NCBI GenBank assembly: GCA_014729935.1
Contig: WJJB01000155.1
Span: 1 to 6,709 of the forward strand
Direction: 5' to 3'
From: Candidatus Bathyarchaeota archaeon
GTDB taxonomy: Archaea; Asgardarchaeota; Lokiarchaeia; Sigyniarchaeales; Sigyniarchaeaceae
Length of the DNA: 6,709 bases
In this document: positions 1 to 4,798 of the stretch, one piece after another
Position numbering within the stretch: position 1 is the first letter of the stretch
Layout: each line of letters opens with the position of its first letter
Notes under the pieces: model-generated
What the model was told of the DNA's origin: nothing
Database searches by the model: none
Seen by the model: the letters and a program-made list of their open reading frames with translations, nothing else
Position numbers and translations under genes: made by a program

Positions 1-560
1 GGGCTGGCAGGGAAGATATCGACGCACGCATGCTTGGCACCGGTCGTCCTTTCGTGGTGGAAATAATTCAAGGCATGAAGAGAGATTTGGATTACAAGCA
101 ATTGGAGCAAAAAATCAATTCTGTTACCGGAGGGAAGGTAACAGTCCACGGGCTTCGAAATAGTTCAAAGCAAGAAATGCAGGATTTGAAACAGAATTCT
201 TCCAGGACAAGGAAGAAATACCGGGCCTTGTGCACGTTGGAAAGACAAATTGAAACTGAATCCCTTGAGAACATTAAGAACATCTTGGAAACCACCGTTA
301 TAGAGCAACAAACACCCAAACGTGTTCTTCATCGCCGTGCAGATAAAGTCCGTAAGAAAAAAGTGTTCGAGTTTTCCTGGGAGCACCCGCAATCCGGGAA
401 TGATAAAGAGATAATCCTTAAAATTGAAGCCTCAGGCGGTACATACATCAAGGAATTGATATCATCAGATGATGGAAGAACGGTTCCGTCCGTATCGGGC
501 CTTTTAGGTCAGAAAGTTGTCTGCAAGGAACTCGATGTCATTGAAATCGTCCATTTATGA
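1..560 (+). CDS. pus10: tRNA pseudouridine synthase Pus10, C-terminal part (5' end outside window)
   Basis: Archaeal Pus10 converts uridine to pseudouridine at positions 54 and 55 of the tRNA T-loop. The reading frame is already open at base 3, so the N-terminal THUMP-like part lies outside the window and 185 C-terminal residues remain. The first visible residues, AGREDIDARMLGTGRPF, are the catalytic block of the family; by family knowledge the second Asp of EDID is the nucleophile. Further on are IEQQTPKRVLHRRADKVRKK and GGTYIKELISSDDGRTVPS, both strongly diagnostic of Pus10, then the ending CKELDVIEIVHL. The ATG at base 30 lies inside the catalytic motif and is not the true start. Downstream, the stop overlaps by six bases the stop of the convergent phosphoesterase gene. 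In many archaea pus10 is followed in the same direction by rpl21e and rpoF; here those two lie on the other strand. Confidence 0.95.
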   Translation, partial: AGREDIDARMLGTGRPFVVEIIQGMKRDLDYKQLEQKINSVTGGKVTVHGLRNSSKQEMQDLKQNSSRTRKKYRALCTLERQIETESLENIKNILETTVIEQQTPKRVLHRRADKVRKKKVFEFSWEHPQSGNDKEIILKIEASGGTYIKELISSDDGRTVPSVSGLLGQKVVCKELDVIEIVHL

Positions 561-1781
561 TCTCTTGGATAGTTTCATGTCATATTCATCGAATTTGCGC
601 CCGAATAGACTCAATGCTTCCACGATTATCCTATTTTTACCTACAGTAATCTTCGTGATACCATGCTTGTTCATGCAGATTGATTTTCCCTCGTTCAACA
701 CCGGGTACTCGCGTATCCCTTGGAAACTCCCCGTGATGTGGTACCAAATTCCATCATGATGTTCCCTGCAGTAGACATGTTTATGACCGGATATTACCAG
801 TTTAACACCGAATCGTGAGAAAAGCGGTATCCATTTTTCCTTGATCAAGCGTTCCTCCGCTTTCATGGCATCCGCGTTCCGGGAGGAGTAATCCGGTCCG
901 AAAGGAGGGCAATGGAAGCATGCAATGATCACTTTCGCATCGTGAGATGCCCTTTCAAGCTCAGTCTCCAACCAGTCCGTTTGCTTCTTGAAGGCATGCC
1001 CTTGGAGATGATTGGTTGAGAGCATGAAAAAATATACATTTGCCATGGAAAACCAGTACCAGTAGTGTTCATTATTTCTTGGAATCAGCCTGTATCTCTC
1101 CCTCACATCCTGCCCATTATCGTTCCCAAAATCATGATTGCCGATTACCGATTGCACTGGCCACCGAGAGAACACTTTCTTGAAGGTATTGAAAAAGGTT
1201 TTGAACTTTTCATCAACCGGTTTAGACACCACATCACCGCAGTTAACAATGAAACGAGGCTTGGTGCGCTTGATAATTCTCATGAACCAATGCTGGAAAA
1301 CAGCCAATTTGTCTTGGATTTGAATATCGGAAACCGCCATGAAGCAAAATTCCCCTGAAAATGACTTTGGCTCTAAAGCCCTGAATTTACCACGGTATTG
1401 CACTTTTCCTGATAATGGATTCAAGATCGTGTAATGGTGCAACTTGCCTTCATCTGCATCACGCAGTGGAAAGGATGATATGAAAGCATTAGGTGTTGAA
1501 TCCTTGATGGTTTTCCACCGGTTAGCACCATGAGCGCGAACCTTTAGGATTGACGGGGCGCCTCCGTGACGGTAGTGTATGCGGTAACTTGGCTGATCCC
1601 CCGGTTCCTTCACGACGTAAGGTCCAATGTTTCCCCGGTTTTCGTGCATGAAATAAAGCATTGCAAGATAAACAAGGATAAGGATGGTAAGGATTGAAAG
1701 AATCGTGATAATGATCCAGCCAATGAAATGCATCACGATCCACAAGATTTCAGGGAATGATTCAAAGCTCCCTGTATTCAC
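555..1781 (-). CDS. membrane-anchored metallophosphoesterase, purple-acid-phosphatase-like
   Basis: Calcineurin-like phosphoesterase of about 408 residues. In order: a short N-terminus, one hydrophobic segment at about residues 19-44 that would anchor it in the membrane, a beta-rich region at about 60-140 ending HHYTILNPLSGKVQYRGKF (reminiscent of the Fn3-like domain before purple-acid-phosphatase catalytic domains), then the metal-binding core. Metal motifs are SDIQ (151-154), CGDVV (181-185), GNHD (214-217), FHCPPF (289-294) and GHKH (332-335). Motif I has Gln where most of the superfamily has the His of DxH, and the purple-acid-phosphatase Tyr after GD is absent. The substrate cannot be told from sequence. 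The longest start is GTG at 1781, overlapping the rpoF end by 20 bases; an ATG at 1733 preceded by GTGGATC is an alternative that begins at the membrane segment. Either implies co-transcription with rpoF. Whether the catalytic domain faces outward is unresolved: basic residues lie after, not before, the hydrophobic segment. Confidence 0.88.
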   Translation of the reverse strand: MNTGSFESFPEILWIVMHFIGWIIITILSILTILILVYLAMLYFMHENRGNIGPYVVKEPGDQPSYRIHYRHGGAPSILKVRAHGANRWKTIKDSTPNAFISSFPLRDADEGKLHHYTILNPLSGKVQYRGKFRALEPKSFSGEFCFMAVSDIQIQDKLAVFQHWFMRIIKRTKPRFIVNCGDVVSKPVDEKFKTFFNTFKKVFSRWPVQSVIGNHDFGNDNGQDVRERYRLIPRNNEHYWYWFSMANVYFFMLSTNHLQGHAFKKQTDWLETELERASHDAKVIIACFHCPPFGPDYSSRNADAMKAEERLIKEKWIPLFSRFGVKLVISGHKHVYCREHHDGIWYHITGSFQGIREYPVLNEGKSICMNKHGITKITVGKNRIIVEALSLFGRKFDEYDMKLSKRS

Positions 1782-2214
1782 GTATCTTGAAAAGAAGATT
1801 TTTTGCCTCTTCCTTGTTTAAACGCTTTGATCCCTTGTCAAAAAACACGAGCAATTCCTCGGGTGTATCGGGATTGATGTTCGCAATCTGTATTGCCGTT
1901 TTAAGGGGCATCTCATTTTCGGAGACAAGGTTCGAAATGACCTTTTTTGCGGTATCAGATTCAATTTTTGCAAAAACCTTGACATACTCATGCGTGCTTT
2001 TCAGGAAATAATTACGCCCATCATCTTCTTCCAATTCAAAGAGTTCTTCGGAGGTCAGTCCCCCTTCTCCTTCTTCAGCGGGACCTTCACCACCTTGAAT
2101 TTCCTCAAGCTCTTCTTCCTCCGCTCTTTTAGCTTCTTCTTCAAGTTCAATCCTATCCAAGATTTCCTTGACTTCTGGGATCGAGATTGCCTTCTCTTCA
2201 ATTATTTCTCTCAT
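1762..2214 (-). CDS. rpoF: DNA-directed RNA polymerase subunit F (Rpb4/RpoF)
   Basis: RpoF (Rpb4) pairs with RpoE (Rpb7) to form the stalk of archaeal RNA polymerase, which binds emerging RNA and helps initiation and termination. Family features visible are the N-terminal AISIPEVKEILDR segment that packs on RpoE, and the helical HRDC-like C-terminal half (KSTHEYVKVFAKIESDTA, then MPLKTAIQIANINPDTPEEL and LNKEEAKNLLFKIREY). The protein is about 150 residues against roughly 105-120 usually. The excess is a very acidic, Gly-rich stretch at about residues 24-52 (runs of E with GGEGPAEEGEGG) between the two conserved parts. I place the start at the ATG at 2214; the TTG at 2217 is in frame but less likely. 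The gap to the L21e stop is seven bases, so the two genes are one transcript, as in many archaea. Confidence 0.92.
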   Translation of the reverse strand: MREIIEEKAISIPEVKEILDRIELEEEAKRAEEEELEEIQGGEGPAEEGEGGLTSEELFELEEDDGRNYFLKSTHEYVKVFAKIESDTAKKVISNLVSENEMPLKTAIQIANINPDTPEELLVFFDKGSKRLNKEEAKNLLFKIREYREL

Positions 2215-2221
2215 CAATTTT

Positions 2222-2539
2222 TCAATCCGTAAGTAATTTCTGGCGAAGGAGATGATTGGGTTTAAAGTGGGAACGATTCGTGATAACGTATTTCATTTTA
2301 TTCTTATCCCTTACTTCAATGACGAATGCCTTTCCCCGTTTTTCGATGATTCGACCGGTTTTTCCATGGAAACGTCTATGGGGCATCCCCTTGTGAACAC
2401 TTGAATCGATCTTTATATCTACCAAATCTCCAACGTCATACTTGATGAGGAGGCTTGTAAGAGGGCTCATTCCCTTTTCCCTGCATTTCTTTCTAAGTAA
2501 TGAGCGTGTGCAAGTCCGGTATCCCTTGTGTTTTGTCAT
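2222..2539 (-). CDS. rpl21e: 50S ribosomal protein L21e
   Basis: Large-subunit ribosomal protein shared by archaea and eukaryotes. With the start at the ATG at 2539 the protein is 105 residues, close to the family's usual 95-105, and begins MTKHKGYRTCTR like other L21e proteins. The hallmark segments are all present: RSLLRKKCREKGMSPL, then YDVGDLVDIKIDSSVHKGMP, then HRRFHGKTGRIIEKRG and a C-terminal RSHFKPNHL. The frame stays open to a GTG at 2584 and an ATG at 2566, but the TATA box at 2587-2594 puts the transcript start near 2564, so those candidates fall at or before the transcript start. The gene is first in a leftward unit with rpoF and the phosphoesterase. Its usual upstream neighbour pus10 lies at the far end of that unit, on the opposite strand. 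Confidence 0.95.
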   Translation of the reverse strand: MTKHKGYRTCTRSLLRKKCREKGMSPLTSLLIKYDVGDLVDIKIDSSVHKGMPHRRFHGKTGRIIEKRGKAFVIEVRDKNKMKYVITNRSHFKPNHLLRQKLLTD

Positions 2540-2586
2540 CTTAACCACGGAAAATTGAATCTTCATTGCTCTTGAATTCCCCACTT

Positions 2587-2594
2587 AATTTATA
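2587..2594 (-). promoter_or_regulatory. archaeal TATA box of the rpl21e-rpoF-phosphoesterase unit
   Basis: Read on the minus strand the sequence is AGG-TATAAATT-AAG: a strong archaeal TATA box with a purine-rich BRE-like flank just upstream. Archaeal transcription normally starts about 25 bases downstream of the box centre, which puts the start near 2564 and leaves a leader of about 25 bases before the L21e ATG at 2539. This spacing is also the argument for that start over the two upstream in-frame ones. Confidence 0.65.
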
Positions 2595-2786
2595 CCTGAT
2601 GTTCACAAGTTCTAGGCTTCAAGATGGAGAATTAGGGGAAGAATAAGGAAGAATTTGCTAGAAAAACCCGATATTGACTTGGTGGCAACCAATGTGATTC
2701 CAACGCGTCCCGTTCTTCCGTTTTCAACCCGAGAATGGAAGGATGTTTCGTGAATTGCCTGCAACAGCGCTTAACCTTCATGCCGG

Positions 2787-2819
2787 GAAGTCGCCCCCGT
2801 TCACGTGGGGGATTGAATC
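2787..2819 (+). repeat. GC hairpin: IS200/IS605-type end or solitary CRISPR-repeat-like unit
   Basis: GAAG is followed by a stem of CCCCC (2794-2798) and GGGGG (2807-2811) around a GTTCACGT loop, then ATTGAATC. The layout GAAG - C-run - TTCA - G-run matches the second hairpin at 3091-3113, and one frame through it reads SPPFTWG, compare APAFMRG there. This supports an IS200/IS605-type right end in the same orientation. Independently, bases 2790-2819 (starting GTCGCCCCC, ending ATTGAATC, 30 bases, internal dyad) look like a CRISPR repeat of the ATTGAAAC-ending class. I see no second copy in the window, so there is no array. Which reading is right cannot be settled here. Confidence 0.45.
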
Positions 2820-2838
2820 ACCACTTTGCACGCTAAAC

Positions 2839-2845
2839 TTATAAA
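2839..2845 (+). promoter_or_regulatory. isolated TATA box (TTATAAA) inside the intergenic region
   Basis: The context AAACTTATAAAC is a good archaeal TATA match, 20 bases after the GC hairpin. A transcript would start near 2868, read rightward through the small basic ORF, and could end at or after the hairpin at 3095-3113, giving an RNA of roughly 245 bases. No recognised gene explains the box. Confidence 0.4.
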
Positions 2846-2915
2846 CACCCACTTGATTAGTCACGCCAGATCAGCCAAGGAAATACGTGGAATCGCAAGG
2901 AAGGAAGGAACCGAC

Positions 2916-3077
2916 GTGAATATGATGAAGAAGATCATTATTCCCCCGTCGTACAAGCAATGGAAATCAATCCGGCGTTTCCCATTACAGCAGTCCCTCC
3001 GTGAACGTGCAATCCTTGAAACGATAGTTTTTCTGCGGTTTGCATCGAAACGCAACCAGCCACGTGGTAGAACCTGA
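2916..3077 (+). CDS. small basic ORF, unrecognised (possible gene or transposon remnant)
   Basis: I do not recognise this protein. From the GTG at 2916 it would be 53 residues (51 from the ATG at 2922), with a purine-rich AAGGAAGGAAGGAA run ending five bases before the GTG that could act as a ribosome binding site, and a TATA box about 75 bases upstream. It is very basic: NMMKKIIIPPSYKQWKSIRR near the start and ASKRNQPRGRT at the end. The frame extends upstream without a stop to about 2826, and that extension (SAKEIRGIARKEGTDVNMMK) has a helix-turn-helix flavour like transposase DNA-binding domains. It ends just before the TnpB-like tail, in a different frame. Either a small unknown gene, an eroded transposase piece, or a chance ORF over a noncoding RNA. 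Confidence 0.25.
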   Translation: MNMMKKIIIPPSYKQWKSIRRFPLQQSLRERAILETIVFLRFASKRNQPRGRT

Positions 3078-3132
3078 AGTGGACTCGTTGGAAGCCCCTG
3101 CATTCATGCGGGGTAGTTCTCGTAATCATTAA
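3028..3132 (+). pseudogene. TnpB-like C-terminal remnant of an IS200/IS605 element
   Basis: An open frame without a start runs from just after a stop at 3025 to the TAA at 3130. It translates to FFCGLHRNATSH, continues with VVEPEVDSL, and ends EAPAFMRGSSRNH. The ending (E-A-P-x-F-x-x-G encoded by a GAAGCCCC..TTCA..GGGG hairpin) is the typical way TnpB genes run into the element's right end. The RuvC-like catalytic core and zinc-finger cysteines of TnpB are not found upstream in any frame, so what remains, if it is TnpB, is only the last 34 codons. Assignment rests on the tail pattern from family knowledge and is moderate at best. Confidence 0.45.
3091..3120 (+). mobile_element. IS200/IS605-type right-end hairpin (omega-RNA 3' end-like)
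   Basis: GAAG is followed by the stem CCCC-T-GCAT / ATGC-GGGG (3095-3113), which is eight base pairs with one bulged T and a TC turn, then TAGTTCT. This arrangement resembles the right ends of TnpB-carrying IS200/IS605 elements, where the same hairpin forms the 3' scaffold of the guide RNA and the adjoining flank acts as the guide. If the element boundary is at TAGTTC, the flank starting near 3119 would be the guide-like segment. No transposase TnpA and no intact TnpB is present in the window. Confidence 0.5.
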
Positions 3133-3144
3133 GTAGTAGTATTG

Positions 3145-3151
3145 AATATAT
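3145..3151 (+). promoter_or_regulatory. candidate TATA box for the DUF655-ksgA-hemK operon
   Basis: AATATAT in the context TTGAATATATCTTAC is the best TATA-like stretch upstream of DUF655. The predicted transcript start is near 3175, giving a leader of about 75 bases. A weaker A-rich alternative at about 3219-3228 (AAAAACATAC) would make the ATG at 3250 nearly leaderless. The choice is open. Confidence 0.35.
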
Positions 3152-3164
3152 CTTACACGACATT

Positions 3165-3185
3165 ATTACCCATCCATGGTGTAAT
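3165..3185. promoter_or_regulatory. imperfect dyad in the DUF655 leader (possible operator or RNA hairpin)
   Basis: ATTACCCAT (3165-3173) pairs with ATGGTGTAAT (3176-3185): nine base pairs with a single unpaired base and a two-base centre. It spans the start site predicted from the TATA-like sequence at 3145-3151, a position where a bound repressor would block initiation; as RNA it would form a hairpin in the leader. Function is inferred only from symmetry and place. Confidence 0.3.
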
Positions 3186-3249
3186 CTTGAGGCTCTGAAG
3201 GATCGCAGGCGAAAATAGAAAAACATACACTAATCTAAATGTGAGCAAG

Positions 3250-3912
3250 ATGTCCAACAGACGTAATCCATATTCGGGTTCGCAAAGGCGAAATTACAAT
3301 AACAGAAACCGCGGTGGAGGAAGGGGAAGAAGGGGTTATTCTGGTCCGAAAAAATACGAGGATTACGCGTGGCAGCTTGATTTTCTCCCTGCTGGATACA
3401 TCGATGATCCAAGGCCGAGGCACTTGAGGGATCCGATTTTGCAAGTTCTCGGGGAACGGTATTTTTCACTTCTTGAAATCATTCTTGATAGGCGCGATTT
3501 GGATGATTTCGAGTTCGAACCTAGCGCGAGAATCTTCATTGGAAGGGGAGAAGAGAATAAGATCGCTCACCGCGTGAAACGGATTTACTTTGATAAACTC
3601 TCCTTGAATGCTAAAGGTGAAATCACTCGGGCGCTGGAAGCAATCATTGAGCATAATCCTGAACGATTCCTGAATTTCTTCAATCATTCACAACCAATTA
3701 CCAACCGGATGCATCAATTGGAATTGTTACCAGGAATAGGCAAGAAAACCATGTGGGCTATTATTGATGCTCGAAAGAAAAAGCTATTCGAAAGTTTCGA
3801 AGATATCCAAGAAAGAACGAGTATCACTAACCCAAAATCTCTCATCGTCAAGCGGATCATGAAGGAGTTGGAGGATAGAGATGAGAAACACCTCCTTTTT
3901 GTAAGGCAATAG
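3250..3912 (+). CDS. DUF655 family protein with Arg/Gly-rich N-terminal tail
   Basis: Member of the archaeal DUF655 family, a conserved but poorly characterised putative nucleic-acid-binding protein that sits next to ksgA in many archaea. Start chosen at the ATG at 3250, with GTGA eight bases upstream as ribosome binding site; an in-frame GTG at 3241 would add three residues. In full-frame numbering from 3241, residues 1-38 form a tail rich in R, G, N and Y (RNYNNRNRGGGRGRRGYSG) not needed by the family core. The core starts at YAWQLDFLPAGYIDD, continues through GERYFSLLEII, ARIFIGRGEENKI and RFLNFFNHSQPIT, and holds a helix-hairpin-helix-like LPGIGKKTMW at about 163-172, a nucleic-acid-contacting element. 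The stop is two bases before the ksgA start, so the genes are co-transcribed. A role in ribosome or RNA metabolism is inferred from neighbours and the tail. Confidence 0.9.
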   Translation: MSNRRNPYSGSQRRNYNNRNRGGGRGRRGYSGPKKYEDYAWQLDFLPAGYIDDPRPRHLRDPILQVLGERYFSLLEIILDRRDLDDFEFEPSARIFIGRGEENKIAHRVKRIYFDKLSLNAKGEITRALEAIIEHNPERFLNFFNHSQPITNRMHQLELLPGIGKKTMWAIIDARKKKLFESFEDIQERTSITNPKSLIVKRIMKELEDRDEKHLLFVRQ

Positions 3913-3914
3913 AG

Positions 3915-4784
3915 ATGGGATATCCTAACCATTATTTTCGCAGCAAGAAAGAGGTCAAGATTGCCCTGGATTCCATCGACATCACGCCTGCCAAGTACCG
4001 GGGTCAAAATTTCTTATGTTCTTTTCCTGCATTATCTCACGTCATGGAATCTTGCCAATTGGAGTCCAATGATGTCGTTTTGGAGATTGGGCCAGGTCTT
4101 GGAGCTTTAACGTTCCCGATGGCGGCATTAGTTAAGCTCGTGAGATGTATCGAGATTGAGCCAGCGTTTGTCGAGTACATCGAGCAGAGGGCAAACGAAT
4201 TGCACCTACGGAATGTTCAAGTTGAGCGTGGAGATGCTCTTGAGGTTCCAGTGCCACGGGGCATCACGAAAATAGTATCCTCAATGCCATATTCGATCGC
4301 AGGTTTACTCGTGTCTAGGATTGCTGGATTTGTCTATAACCTCTCCATCCCGGCATTCATCATATGTCAAAAGGAGTTTTCGCAAAAACTTCAAGCATTA
4401 CCAGGGAGCATGGAATACTCCCGGATAAGTGCAAACGTGAGATATCACGCACGTGCAAGGGAAATCATGGATTTATCAAGGAATAACTTCTATCCAGTAC
4501 CCAGGGTTGATTCAGTGCTGGTAGAATTAACACCTGCATCCAAACGAGAAATCGAGTATGCATTATTTGAAAAAATGACTAGGATATTATTTCCTTTCAA
4601 GAATAAGACCCTGCGGAGGGCATTGATAATCCTCGGGAAGAATTCACAAATGAAGGATAGGATTAAGGCTTCCTTGAATCAGTTAGATATATTGAAAGCC
4701 AATCCCCGTGTAAGGGATCTTGACATGAGGGATTTTACCGAAATTGCGAATATATTTTCCTCAATAGGTCTATTCCGTGATTGA
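3915..4784 (+). CDS. ksgA: 16S rRNA (adenine-N6)-dimethyltransferase KsgA/Dim1
   Basis: KsgA/Dim1 dimethylates the two adjacent adenines in the 3'-terminal hairpin of small-subunit rRNA late in assembly, using S-adenosylmethionine. At 289 residues it has normal length for the archaeal family. Motifs in order: GQNFL (30-34), EIGPGLGALT (57-66, SAM-binding motif I), acidic residues of IEIEP (79-83), GDALEV (106-111), then SMPYSI (123-128) where the family's catalytic motif IV N-L/I-P-Y is expected, followed by QKEFSQKL, YSRISANVRYHA and FYPVPRVDSVLVEL (family F-x-P-x-P-x-V-x-S). The C-terminal substrate-recognition domain is complete (KNKTLRRALI onward). The Asn-to-Ser change at residue 123 (codon 4281-4283) is the one key residue missing. 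The start is an ATG two bases after the DUF655 stop and no other start competes. Confidence 0.93.
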   Translation: MGYPNHYFRSKKEVKIALDSIDITPAKYRGQNFLCSFPALSHVMESCQLESNDVVLEIGPGLGALTFPMAALVKLVRCIEIEPAFVEYIEQRANELHLRNVQVERGDALEVPVPRGITKIVSSMPYSIAGLLVSRIAGFVYNLSIPAFIICQKEFSQKLQALPGSMEYSRISANVRYHARAREIMDLSRNNFYPVPRVDSVLVELTPASKREIEYALFEKMTRILFPFKNKTLRRALIILGKNSQMKDRIKASLNQLDILKANPRVRDLDMRDFTEIANIFSSIGLFRD

Positions 4785-4785
4785 A

Positions 4786-4792
4786 AAGGTGG
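4786..4792 (+). promoter_or_regulatory. ribosome binding site deciding the hemK/mtq2 start
   Basis: AAGGTGG lies just past the ksgA stop and six bases before the GTG at 4799. It complements the 3' end of archaeal 16S rRNA and favours that GTG over the TTG at 4781, which overlaps the ksgA stop and has no such site, and over the ATG at 4814. Confidence 0.6.
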
Positions 4793-4798
4793 TTTCCC

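Larger units (their letters stand above)
2595..3249. other. gene-poor divergent intergenic region with transposon debris
   Basis: About 650 bases between the divergent L21e and DUF655 genes, far longer than the other gaps in the window (0-31 bases). From left to right it holds: a small perfect stem-loop at 2679-2692 (TTGGT/ACCAA); a GC hairpin at 2787-2819; an isolated TATA box at 2839-2845; an AAGG tetranucleotide run at 2897-2910; a small basic open frame at 2916-3077; a TnpB-tail-like frame with its hairpin at 3028-3132; a TATA-like stretch at 3145-3151; and a dyad at 3165-3185. Short open stretches without starts occur between (about 2622-2753 in one frame, 2698-2847 in another). The overall picture is decayed mobile-element sequence rather than an intact gene. 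Confidence 0.6.

Noticed and set aside
2540..2584. A longer L21e starting at GTG 2584
   Set aside because: The extra 15 residues do not resemble any L21e N-terminus, and the TATA box at 2587-2594 places the transcript start downstream of that GTG.
2600..2847. Open stretches without starts (about 2622-2753 and 2698-2847) as protein genes
   Set aside because: They lack a start codon with a ribosome binding site, match no family I know, and are short enough to occur by chance or as transposon debris. I kept them only as part of the intergenic description.
2921..3080. A C/D box small RNA (ATGATGA at 2922-2928 and CTGA at 3074-3077)
   Set aside because: The boxes are about 145 bases apart without internal C'/D' boxes at suitable spacing and without a terminal stem.
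2787..3120. A CRISPR array
   Set aside because: Only one clearly repeat-like unit (2790-2819) is present. The second hairpin differs in length, stem and tail, and the distance of 300 bases is far beyond one spacer.
2860..3120. SRP RNA, RNase P RNA or a tRNA in the intergenic region
   Set aside because: I could not find the SRP helix 8 motif, the RNase P conserved core, or any tRNA arm pattern (TTCRANY with matching stems) on either strand.
3230..3469. Antisense open frames across DUF655 and similar ones across the phosphoesterase, hemK and trmJ genes
   Set aside because: Each lies wholly within a well-supported gene of a known family and has no family signature or ribosome binding site of its own.
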